From: Digitaria exilis
Lineage: Eukaryota > Streptophyta > Magnoliopsida > Poales > Poaceae
Assembly (NCBI GenBank): GCA_015342445.1
Contig: JACEFO010003149.1
Span: 310,001 to 374,000, forward strand
Direction: 5' to 3'
Length of the DNA: 64,000 bases
Shown here piece after piece: positions 46,791 through 57,496 of the stretch; position 1 is the stretch's first letter; every line of letters begins with the position of its first letter. The notes under the pieces were generated by a model that did no database searches, had not been told where the DNA came from, and saw only the letters and a list, made by a program, of their open reading frames with translations. The position numbers and the translations under genes were made by a program.

Positions 46791-47105
46791 GAATCAGAGG
46801 GGAAAAATGTTTTAGCCTAACTAAAATATGTTTCCGTTTATATAAATATGGTTTAGAAATACATGAGATATGTTCCATACAATATGAACTTATAAAAATA
46901 GTCTAGCTTTATAAGAATGTGATTTCCTCCTGTGCCTGAGTCCACATTCAAGAGATTCGCAGGTGCTACCATCCCCATGTGCCTCATAAGCTGGTGATGG
47001 CCTGGAGACAATTTTTTTGTTATTGATCTTTTTAAAAAATATTTTAAAACTAACTACAAGCTTGTCACACCAGAGTGCCTGGCGTGGCAGCCCCTGAGTA
47101 GGACA
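46791..47105. other. Intergenic between MULE-like and hAT elements
   Basis: No gene recognised. The last eight bases, GTAGGACA (47098-47105), are the left target duplication of the hAT element. Confidence 0.6.
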
Positions 47106-47828
47106 TATAGATGGCCAAATGGGCCAGGCACGATGGGCCGGCACGGGCACGACCCAAAAAAACACGACACTAACACGGCCCAGCCCTAAGCCCTTAGTGC
47201 TAGTGCGTGGCCCGACCCGATGGTCGGGCAGTGCCTGGGCCACGGAGCCGGCCCGTAGTGCCGGCACGGGCACGGCCCGCTCCAACGGGCGGCACTACGG
47301 CGGGCTGCTAGCCGTTAGGCAGCCCCGTGGCCTGCCAACGGCCCGCTGTCCCCGCCGTATATAACCGGCCCCTAGGCCTCCCTCTCCTCCCATCGCTCGC
47401 CTCGCCTCGAACCCTAATCCCTCTCCGCTCCGCTGCGCTCTCTCCCTCTGCCGCCGCCTCCTCGCTCTCTCTTCGCTCCTCTCTTCTTCTTGAGCTCCGG
47501 TGGCCTCTTGAGCACCAGCACACGGCACGGTCTATTAAACCCCTCTTCTCGATCTCGCATAGACGATATATCCTCGTCCTCTCTTTGTTGGCGTACACCT
47601 CGTCATCGTCGACCTCGCCGGACTCCGGCCGCCCTGATGCTCCGGATGGTGAGTTTTCTCTCTGAAGCCTCGATTTCTCCCTTTCACTATTTCTCTGCTT
47701 CTGACCTACCTACCGGTGAAACTCCCTCTCTTTGTTTCTCCTTCTTCATTCGCAACCCTAACCCTAGCATTGTATTTGGATTTGCTTGCTGTCTTGTAGC
47801 CGTTGAGGAACCAGTGCGCTGGTCCGTG

Positions 47829-49987
47829 ATGGCGAGTGACGATGACACCGAGACGGTTGAAGGTGCGAGGGAAGATCTGAGGCTGTGCGGGGGTGATGAC
47901 GACGAGGACATGCGTAAAGCACACGAGGCCTTGTTCGGCCAAAGCGTCGACTACCCCATCGAGGTCGGTGATGATCCTGCCCCTACCGCAGTGGACGACG
48001 GCAAGCGTGGTGCTCGTCCCTCTACCTCCCATGTCTGGCTCGAATTTGAGAAACTCTTCGAGGTGGTAAACAGTAAGGAGATCAGGTATGGAGCTAAGTG
48101 CAACCATTATGGTAAGGAGTACTCTGGTGGATCTACTGGTGGTACTGGTCACCTCGCGCGGCATCTTGAGGCTTGCCCTAAGAAGCGTGAGAAAAATCGC
48201 ATGACTCAGACTCAGATTTCGTTTAATCCTGATGGTAGCATGTGCATGCGCAACTGGGACTAAGTCATCAAGTTGCTCGTACTCAATTGGTTCGATTGCT
48301 TACTAGGCTTAATGTTCCAATTAGTCTAGGTGAATCTGATGCCTTTGAAGAGTACATTAAAATTGCTCACAATCCTAGATTTGTTCGGGTTTCTAGGCAA
48401 AACACCACTAGAGACATCTAGAATTACTTCACTGAAAGCAAGTCCAAACTTGTTAACACCTTGAATTCTGATGCAGTCCATTGTGTGTGTCTAAACTCTG
48501 ACATTTGGTCTGGTAATGCAAAAGAGGACTATCTAATTGTTGTTGCTCACTATATTAACAATGATTGGCAATTAGAGAAGAGGGTCATTGGTCTCGTTCT
48601 TATTGATGTGTCCCATAGTGGAGAAAACATTACTGATCATATTTCATCCGTGCTTGTTGATTATGGCCTGCTTGAAAAGGTGTTTGCTATTACTTTAGAC
48701 AATGCATCATCTAATATTACTGCCATGCATAAACTTAGGTCTGTTCTATCTAAATATCTTGGCTTTAGAGTTGATAATGATATTGAAAATTCTGTTAACT
48801 CTATGTTCTTGCATTAGCGCTGTGCATGCCATATTATTAACCTGATTGTTAAGGAGGCTCTAGATGATCTTACACCATTGATTGAAACATATAGAACTGC
48901 AATATCATTCTTGAATTCATCTAATCAAAGAATTGCTGCATACAAAAGTTATTGCATTGCCGCTGGTGTTAGGCCTAGAAAGTTTCAACTTGACATGGAT
49001 GTTAGGTGGAATTCTACATATCTAATGCTTAAGCATCTAGTAGCTCATAAGTCCTCTTTCACTACTTGGATCCATGCTCAGTACCGTAGAGCTAGAGGTC
49101 AGCCTTTTTTGTTAACTGATGATCATTGGGCTTCTACAGAAAAGGTTTTGGCATTTATTGAATTGTTTTTATGATGCAACTGTTGTACCGTCGGTGTTTA
49201 TTATCCTATTTCTCCACTGATGCTTCATTACCTTGTTAAGATTGTTGGGCACCTGCAACTTTATTCTAATGATGATAACATAAGACATGTAGTTCAACCT
49301 ATGATAGACAAATATAATAAGTATTGGAGGAACATTCCATTGCTTTACTCTTTTGCAGTCATTATGGACCCTAGAGCTAAAATGAAAGATTTTACTAGAG
49401 TGCTTAGGAAGCTAGGGAACCTCACCAAGTCTGATTATTCTAGTTACTTGGTTGCCACTAGAGCTAGACTTACTGATGTGTACAACAAATATGGGGAGAA
49501 GTATGGAGATGTGAGGTTGAAGAGGGTTGCCCCTCCTAACCTCTCTGGTAAAAAAAGGTCTGCTTGGGATGAAATTTATTATGATGATGATGTTGGTAGT
49601 TCTTGTGGTACGCCTTCTTCATCTGGTTCTCTAAACATGGCAAGAAATACTTCTGCAATTTCCCTGATGCAGGTTGTTAGTTCTGCAGCTACTGTTTCTG
49701 AACTTGTTTCATTCTTGGACTGTGACACAGTCAGCAACCTAAATGATGACTTTAACATCTTGCACTTGTGGTGTCAACACAAAATCACATATCAAGTGCT
49801 CTCTACCATCTCTTCACAATCCACTTTTAGTATGACTAGCAGGATCATCGAGGAAAGGAGAAGGAAGCTGAGGCCTGAAATGGTGGAGATGTTAACCTGC
49901 ATCAAGGACTGGGAGGCCGTTGAAGCAAGGCTGCAGCATAGTGTTGAGGACAAGGAACTTGAAGCTTCCTTTGAGAACCTTTATATG
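47829..49987 (+). pseudogene. hAT transposase with BED finger, defective
   Basis: Starts at ATG 47829 in a GC-rich exon. The BED region (SHVWLEFEKLF ... HLARHLEAC) is recognisable, but its first Cys pair reads CNHY where CxxC is expected. The catalytic body follows: CLNSDIWSGNAKEDYLIVVAHYI, VFAITLDNASSNITAM, RKFQLDMDVRWNSTYLML, and the C-terminal hAT dimerisation block with NDDFNILHLWCQHK, FSMTSRIIEERRRKLRPEMVEML. Breaks: a frameshift at about 48261, TAG at 48419-48421, TAG at 48815-48817 (likely from CAG), and two frameshifts in 49160-49200, one in a T-run. The last codons are separated from the body by the nested insertion. It cannot make active protein. Confidence 0.9.
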
Positions 49988-52650
49988 TGTCGCACCCGGT
50001 TTTAGAGAGAAAACCGAATGCATCTCACATGTGCGCCAGGATCAAGATTTACACACATATGATCGATATTAAGTGAATAACAGCAACACAGTACTTTAAC
50101 GTAAGAACAAATAAAGTATTTATTACACTCTCGAAGAGGCACGAAGGCCTAAATGGTTCAACACGATAGTCTTAAACAAATAAACGATAAATGGCAGCGG
50201 CGATGTAGACTTCATCCACAGGCAGCTGATTGGTGGAGCACTCGCCTAGATATCATCCAGATCACTAATGTACTCTGCATCGTTCCCTCCTTCTGATCCA
50301 AAGTAAGCAAGGATGAGTACACTTATGGTTGGTACTCAGCAAGTGGGGAGAAAGATGCAAGCTACCAAGGAGAGGCTTGGTTTAAGCTGTCAGCATTTTA
50401 GTTGGTCAAGTTTTATTAAGCAAGCACCTAATTACTAAAGTAAAAGTATATACCAACCCAATTAAATAGTAACATCATAAATGCCATCATCATCATGCCC
50501 AAGTAACCACAATTTGATTCAATGTTTAGATATATTACTCATGTGAGAATCCATGCCGTTCATAACCGCGAACACGGCTATTGCAATAAATTTTAACACT
50601 CTGCAGAGATTGTACACTTTTACCATACTTCGTGTTTCCTTCTCGCCCGGGTTTGCAAGTCCCTTAAACACTTCCTAGGTGAGTGGCGCAGGATTCACTA
50701 CGAGGCCTTTTCAAAGACTCCCTCTATGCAAATGTCGGTTCCCGCCGTGCAGAACATCGGAGGCCCAGCCATCCTTCTCTGCTCCTCCCACTCGTAACCC
50801 ATTATCCAACAGAGCAAGCAAGCCTAAGATTGCATAGAGTTCATCTATCTTACTTAGCCAAGATCAGAGTCATATGATAGTATGGTTGTACGTAATAATC
50901 CCAGGTGGCCGCTCCATGTTCCAATTAACAGTAGTGATCTTGTTTAACCAGTTCATCATAAGCATACCATGTTCAATAATTGTTCAAGTAACGAACCACC
51001 ATAAGCCCAAAGTTTTGCATCTAGCGTGGCTACCCGACACGAATGTAAACCCAAGTGTGTCAAGGCATGAGAGTAAAAGCTAGGTATCCTTAGATAGGTT
51101 CCCATCAAAATTAATGCAAGGCATAAATAATAATAAACTTTAATGTAATGACATGTGAATAGGCATCAAAATAGAATGCAGAAGGGGAAATCCACTTGCA
51201 TTCCTCAGCTATGAAGATTGGCTCTTCTTCGTAGTACTGCTCTTGATCGTCCTCCTCGTACGGAACGTTCTCTACACGCACACATATCACAAACATACAA
51301 TAAATAAACAAACAATACACCATCCAACTTTAAAATAACGTAAACATGTATGAAACACTACTGTTCATGAAATTATGAACCTACGGACGCAAAGATCTCT
51401 CAAAACAAATTTAAAACGATGAAAAGAGGCTTAAAATAGGTCTCAGGGGCTACTCTGAGATGAAATTGGACTTCCAGGGGCCTAACCAGAAGATTCCGAG
51501 GCATCTAAACGTAATTTCCTATATAAATAGAAGGTCTAACACGTAAAAGACACCCTAGGACGGCGGGTTCTATTCTATGGAAGGACAGGGGCTAGACTGC
51601 TAAAAACAGGACCTAGATCTAATTATTTTTGAACTAAGCAGGACTGCGGATTGTATCTATAAAACCCTAAGGGCTTTTCTACAAAAGCGGCGCGCTGACC
51701 GGTACTGACCCTCGCTGACTCGGGTCAGATCTAATCCAGGCCGTCGGATTCGGATCGGACGGCTAGGGTTTCTGTAGTCGCTTGGGGTCGTCGGCGACGG
51801 CTGGCTGACGGCGGCGCGCGGCGGCGCTCTCGTCGGAGCCGGGCGAAACCAGGGCTAGGGTTGACCAAAACAAGTAAATCCAAGCCCTAGACCTAGATTG
51901 ACGCATGGCAAGCGCATCTAGGTGTTCTGCACAGAGGATTAGATGGCGGACACGGCTCGCGGCGAGCCATGGCGGCCGGCGGCCACAGTGAAGTGCCAAG
52001 CGGGTTTTCTAGGCGTGCAAAGGGGAAAAAGAGGGGCACAGCGCGGTTCTCACCTCCCAGCGAAGCTTTGAGACTAAACGCGGCGACATGGAGGCTGGGG
52101 GCCGCTTATATAGGCGGCTAAGGCAGCTCTGGCCTGCGGGCCCGTCCAGCACGGACGCGAGGCGCGGGGAGAGGCGGCGCGGCGCAAGCTCGGCTCGGAT
52201 CGTGTCCGATGAAAGGAAAGTGACGACCCCGACATGTGGGTCCTGGCAGCGAGAGAGAGAGAGAGGAAGGAAGGTGGAGAGGGAGAAGCTGGGCCGGCGG
52301 CTGGTTCACGGGCCGAGTGAGGGGAGGGAATGGGCCGGCTACAGGGATTATGGTCTGGGCTAGAAAGAGAGAGAAAGGAGAATTAGAAAGTTTGAAATGT
52401 TTAAACATATAGAAGGGATTTGTTTAAACTGTTGCAACCTTATGTTTAAACTTCAAAACTTCACACAAAAATATATATGCAGCAGCATGAGTGCAACATA
52501 AACTTGATAGGACTATAATTAGAGTGATGCTCAATTATTTATGGATAATATTTATATTGTCAATTTAAATATAGCCTTAAAACAATAAAATTAGGATTAA
52601 AGGTTGCTTATATTGATTTTCTTGTGATGAACAAAATTTAGGGTGTTACA
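49988..52650. mobile_element. LTR-like insertion (probable solo LTR, about 2.66 kb) in the hAT element
   Basis: Starts TGTCGCACCCGG and ends GGGTGTTACA, so it has TGT...ACA ends with TGTCGCACCC/TGTAACACCC inverted similarity. It interrupts the 3' end of the transposase ORF (ENLYM | ...). The flanks are ATATG (49983-49987) and ATCTG (52651-52655), a 4/5 match that could be a degraded 5-bp duplication. The interior contains gcaaggatgagtacactta and gtactcagcaagtgg, a pattern I associate with long LTRs of grass Ty3 elements. No gag or pol. An alternative is a non-autonomous element of another class. Confidence 0.65.
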
Positions 52651-53289
52651 ATCTGGATGACTAACTATTTATGTAATAGACTGTAATATTTATTCTGGAC
52701 TTGGACTTAGGATATGTAAGGACAATGAACTTTTATTATGGGGCTGGGTTGTACTCTTTTTCCCTATCTATGGTTTCTCACAAGGGTGAGTTTTACCTAG
52801 ACATATTTTTAATGAGGCAGCCATTGCACTAAAGCCCTTAGTTAATTATTTGAGTGAATTTTTTTATGTTTGTGTGTGCTGCTGTGATCTACTGAACTGA
52901 GATGTGATGTCTTTGAATTGTGATAATGTGATCTATGATATGAACTTGTATGTTTGTGCTTGTATGATTATATGAACATATTTTTTCTGATAAAGTTTGG
53001 TGATTTGTGCTGCACTGAGCCCTCTACAGATTTCTGATTCTGTAGAGGGGTTTCTGTGTGGTAGTGTCAGTGTCGGCAGTGGCACTAACGTGCTGTCGTG
53101 CCATTTGGCACGGCACGGCACGGTGGAGGGGCTGGAGGGCCGTGCTAGTGCTGAGAAATCGGCACAGCGGCCCTAGATGGCACGACATGACTAAATGTCG
53201 TGCCAGATAGTGTCGTGCCACTTGGTGTTGTGCCAATACAGTGCTAGTGCCGTGCTGTGCCGGTCCGTTTGGCCATCTATAGTAGTACA

Positions 53290-53940
53290 CTCCCTCCTTG
53301 CTTTCTCCTCCCCGACCCGATATAGCTCATCGTCGGCTGCCGCCTAAAATCCCACAATTTGAGTTGATAAAAGTGGAGGGAATCAAGTCCCGCATCATTG
53401 GGAAGGTATCCCCCACCTTTTTCCCTTCTTTTACCATGATTTAGTTTTAAAACATTTAGGAATCACAAGTTTGTTGCATATAAATGGATGATGTTTAGTT
53501 CACACGAAGTGGAGTCTCTGTCCAAGATTTTAACGTGTAGAATGAGTTGTATGTTTGGATTTAGGTTGTTGTTGATGTATATACGTGGTTGACATAGATG
53601 TTTTAGTTTTTTTCGTCTAATATGCCAAAAATGTAGTCCATTGTTGTTTAATCATTATTAGGGTTAATTTAGCACCCAATGCTCTTAGACTATGAAAATA
53701 ACCAAGCAAATTTCCCAATATAAAGTACTCTATTTTTGTATCATGTTCCACCAAGCAAGACTCATTAGAAATTAGTCAAGAGTACATCGACAGCACTTAA
53801 CAAGTCAAATGTAACTGCGAATATCTGCCTATAATATTAGTAACGAATATGCATATGCATAGAACCTATATTATATATTAAGAATTAAGCACTAGGATAT
53901 CATGCGATCTGTCTCTCCAACACGTTAATCTCCAACACCT
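53290..53940. other. 3' flank of RPC9
   Basis: AT-rich; will include the 3' UTR of the minus-strand RPC9 gene. No other gene recognised. Confidence 0.5.
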
Positions 53941-55942
53941 TCACTCCTGCATTGCCTCTGCCTCTGCCTCTGCATCCTCCTCTGCATCTGCCACTGCCTT
54001 TGGAGGAGGTGATGGAAAAACCTCCTTCACCATGTCTAAAAATTCCTGGACCCGTTCATCTTCGTCACATGCTTCTCCTCGCTCATCCCTGTTAAATCGT
54101 CTCCCGCATTCTTCTATCATCTGCAGCAAGAGGATTGTAAATCAATAAGGAAAAAACAAAACAATGGTTAAACAATCAACAGATTTCTGCAATTATTTGC
54201 AGATAGGCTGTTCCAACTGCAAAAAATAACAGCCAAGTTCTGCAGGCATTCCAGTCAGTTTAATTCCTGGCGATGTAAAGCTATTAAGTGTAGCTATTTA
54301 AGTTATAAACGAGCAGTTTTTGGAAGAGTAATCAGGAGAAATAACCTAGCAATCATTGCCTAATATTTGACTTTGACACACTTGAACTACTTTTGTCTGC
54401 CTGAAGTGTAATCAAGAGAAACAACAATAACCTAGCAATCATTGCCTCATATTTGACACACTTGAACTACTTTTGTCTGCCCATTGTCTGAAGTGTAAGC
54501 AAGAGAAATAACAATAACCTAGAAGTTGAACCTTTTTCCAAGTCAAAGTCATGGTTAAACATGAGATACAAAACCAAGTTATGAACAAGTCAATGTTCTT
54601 CAATGAAACATGAGATAGAAATCCAGATTATAGACAAGTCAAAGTTTTTAAAGATATCAAACAAATATAATTGTCATCCGGTGTATTCTTTCAAGCTCAT
54701 GTCTCTTCGGAAAAACATTCCCCCCCTAAAATGCGCATTACTAAAAGCAAGCCACTCTATTTGCTTCTATATTTAGAAATACGCATAGGCTCCTGAATTG
54801 GACAGCACCAGCTATTCTCACATCAGTGCTAAATTTCAAACACTTTTTCTTTCAACAACAATTTATAAAACCTAGCACCATATCTAATAGGGTATGAAGA
54901 AACTGTCATGGTGAAAAAATGGTAACTGCAATACCTAGTTTGCATTAACCAAGCAATATAGCAAAACTGGAAGAAAAGAACCATGCTCATTATCAGCAAG
55001 ATAAACACAACAGTACCGCATATGCATCAGCAGCTGAGGATGGTCTCCAGTTGATGACATTTAGCTTATCAGCATCTGCAAGCTTGTAACCCTCACTTCT
55101 CTTCAGAAATTCACAGATCGAATCTCTTGTCTGGTTGCAAGCAGGGGTTTTTAAGAGGTACTCATACACCTAAGTGAGATTACAACAACTATCAGACCAG
55201 TTTAGGCACAACATAGGATACAACAAAAAAAATCGAGGTGATGAAGCTATGAACAGAGGAGCAGAAAAGCAACCAATCACCTTACACTCTGATGCAGCAA
55301 CAGCCCCCAAGCATCCCATAGGGTCTATTTTGGCTCCTCTTGATCGCAAGAAGTCAAGAACTTCAAAGTTCGAAAGGGACCCTCCATTTGCTTTCACTCT
55401 GCAGAACAACAATTGGCACTAGTTATTATGAACTATAAACAACAAGATAGCTGATAAGCAGCACGGGGCATTCAAGACATCTACGCTAAGGGTCGTTTGC
55501 ATAATTGAGCAATACATTTGCAGCTCACAACAGGCTGCCCCCATGAATCCTCATAGGAAATTGGGGATTGAAAATAAACAATATAATGTCATGGGCAATC
55601 GGATGGGCCGATTGGGCCTAGGCCCATTAGGGTTAGAGTTAGAGATAGGACAATAAACAGAATGGTTATGGATGTTGGCTGGCACCACATTAAACTGTCA
55701 TTTCAGCTAAAATTTGCAAAAGTGGAAAACATTATCAACCAAGGATATCCCAGTAAAACCTGGTCAAACCAATGAATCACAACAAACATCTGAGGCACTT
55801 ACTGGAACCCATTTTTCAAGAAATTATATAGTAGATAATTATGTGCAGGTTCGAAGATTGACAGCTTAGCGCAGCATATGAGTAAGAATGAACAACAAAA
55901 AGTAACAGGTTGGTGGGGAAAGACGAACACTCACATCTTCAT
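53941..55942 (-). CDS. RPC9: DNA-directed RNA polymerase III subunit RPC9 (CRCP-like)
   Basis: RPC9 pairs with RPC8 to form the stalk of RNA polymerase III. Four coding exons on the minus strand, 55942-55935, 55398-55281, 55169-55017 and 54120-53941, join in frame to 152 aa, close to the family length. The Rpb4/RPC9-like HRDC fold is shown by SLSNFEVLDFLRSRGAK, VYEYLLKTPACNQTRDSICEFLKR, YKLADADKLNVINWRPSSAADAY and FLDMVKEVFPSPPP. The C terminus is a Glu/Ala repeat (EDAEAEAEAMQE). The ATG is chosen because it gives MKIVKANGG joined in phase to the conserved start; it lies 8 nt from an exon end. Upstream leader exons are 55943-56012, 56478-56518 and one ending at 56585; they contain an overlapping uORF. 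The gene is convergent with UBP26 across the hAT element. Confidence 0.88.
54330..54520. repeat. About 80-bp tandem duplication in RPC9 intron
   Basis: Copies of aacctagcaatcattgcct.atatttga....cacttgaactacttttgtctgcc and a partial third. A second local duplication of acatgagata.aa.ccaagtta follows at about 54556-54650. Confidence 0.7.
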
Positions 55943-56492
55943 CACTGCTGGCAACTGAACGTGCTTGCCAAACAGCTGGATTCCTTGCTCGGTCAAGAAG
56001 ACGAAGGATGGCCTAAATGCAAGTTCAGAACAAGGATGGATTGGATTAGTAACAAAGCACACAGCATAGGAATCCGGACCTATAACTTCACTAGGGTATG
56101 ACTAGCAACTCCTATATGCAATTTAGTAACACAAGTACAAAATTCTTCAAATATATTCAATGTTCAGTCTGACCATTGTACCCTTTTCTGACAAAGGGAT
56201 TGGAGTATCAGTATATCGTTTGCTCCAGCAGACATTCAGCAGCATTTTGACAGACAACAATTCGGATCAATCCGACAACAGCAATGTCAAACGCGTGGTA
56301 GGTAGAACAAACGTAAGGAACAATTCGGTGACAATTTCAGGCCCTAAACTCCTAATCCACTCATTGTTCCCTCCACAAAGCATGTGTTCGCCCCCTTCCC
56401 CTCCCCCTCCAAAACCATCAAACAAGGTACAAATCACAATAAATTGAAGAGATTCAAGAGGGGGGTCCTTGTGTAACCTCAGCAGCATCCAT
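55363..56492 (-). CDS. Upstream ORF overlapping the RPC9 start codon
   Basis: ATG at 56492 in a leader exon opens a 43-codon frame through spliced segments 56492-56478, 56012-55935 and 55398-55363 (42 aa, MDAAEAILRLLDRARNPAVW...). It runs past the RPC9 ATG (55942) in a different frame and stops at TGA 55365-55363. Its ATG context is weak (C at -3) and that of RPC9 better (G at -3), consistent with leaky scanning. The frame is open for about 13 codons upstream of its ATG but without another ATG. Confidence 0.5.
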
Positions 56493-56584
56493 TAGCCGCT
56501 TGTTGGGCACAACGAGAGCTAAGAAACCCTAGGGTTTAACCCATGAAAGCGCGAGAGGAAGAAGAGGAAGGTGCGGAGACATAC

Positions 56585-56760
56585 TTTGTGGATGGGAGGG
56601 CAGAAGCGGCGTCCTTCTCCGCCTGGGAGACGCGCGGGAGCGCCGCCGGCGAGGCGCACCGCGTCGGTCGCCTCTGCTCCTTTCGCGCGGAGAGAGCTGA
56701 GGAGGGGAACAAGGATGCTGGGGAGGACCTCGGCGATATTGGATAAGGTGCGTCGCGCTT
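56585..56760 (-). promoter_or_regulatory. RPC9 first leader exon and promoter side
   Basis: GC-rich stretch upstream of the donor CACAAA|GTATGT (exon end at 56585). Read in one frame it gives NIAEVLPSILVPLLSSLRAK without an ATG, so I treat it as untranslated. Start of transcription not determined. Confidence 0.45.
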
Positions 56761-57496
56761 CACGTGGACTGCGGCGTATCCGTCGGCACAGGCGATGGCG
56801 GCGCAGGCCGCCGGCGAAACGCCGCCGCAGAGTCGCAACAGAGGCGAAGCGGCGAGGGTGGGGGTGGGAGGGGAGCTCGCTTTGCTAGGTAGATGGGCTT
56901 GCTCGGGCCTCGGCTTCACCAGATATATGGGCTGGCCCACAGCGCCTGCCTTTTCTCTTGGGTCTTTCCGGCCCATCATTCTTCTACTCACTAGGAAAAG
57001 AAAGTGGGCTCTCCCACAAGCCCACTTCGTTGTTCGTGCTGACTGAATTGCTCTCGAGCCCAACTTACCGGCCCATTTCAGATGCTGCGTCACCACTCAC
57101 CATCACCAGCAAGATACTATTTTTCCTAAAAAAAAAGAAAAGAAAAACAGCAAGATACTATCTATGTAAATACCAGAAAAATGCAAATGTTGTTACTACC
57201 AAAGACGATACATAAGACTATATGAGCAACTGACAGGTTACCAATAGTCACACAACCTTACAGAATACAGATTATTTGCACACAGCCTCTTGGCTCCTAC
57301 AACTCTACAACACACTGCATCACATCGTCCTTCTACAATGGCCCAAAACGTGGATTCCTCCAACCAGACGCTACACCCCTCCCTCTCAAGCTAATATCTA
57401 CTCCATTTTAAGGAGACTAGTCTTTTCGACATACGACACGTTATTATTACATAATTATACACCTTTTCTCAAGCCGCGCTTCAACGAGGCGTGGGA
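56761..57496. other. Region between RPC9 promoter and PUF gene 3' end
   Basis: Includes the RPC9 upstream region (gcccA-rich, 56880-57080) and the 3' flank of the PUF gene. The open frames here are shadows in GC-rich sequence. Confidence 0.45.

Larger units (their letters stand above)
47106..53281 (+). mobile_element. hAT element, 6.2 kb, with a nested LTR-like insertion
   Basis: Ends are inverted repeats TATAGATGGCCAAATGGGCC (left) and TATAGATGGCCAAACGGACC (right, complement). Flanking 8-mers GTAGGACA (47098-47105) and GTAGTACA (53282-53289) match 7/8. Subterminal regions are rich in ggcacgg/cggcccg motifs. It encodes a BED-finger hAT transposase that is no longer intact. Removing the 2.66-kb nested insertion (49988-52650) leaves about 3.5 kb, a normal size for an autonomous-type hAT element. 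Confidence 0.88.

Noticed and set aside
56536..57096. 186-codon minus frame upstream of RPC9
   Set aside because: GC-rich leader and promoter sequence; the frame does not splice in phase with RPC9 and shows no domain.
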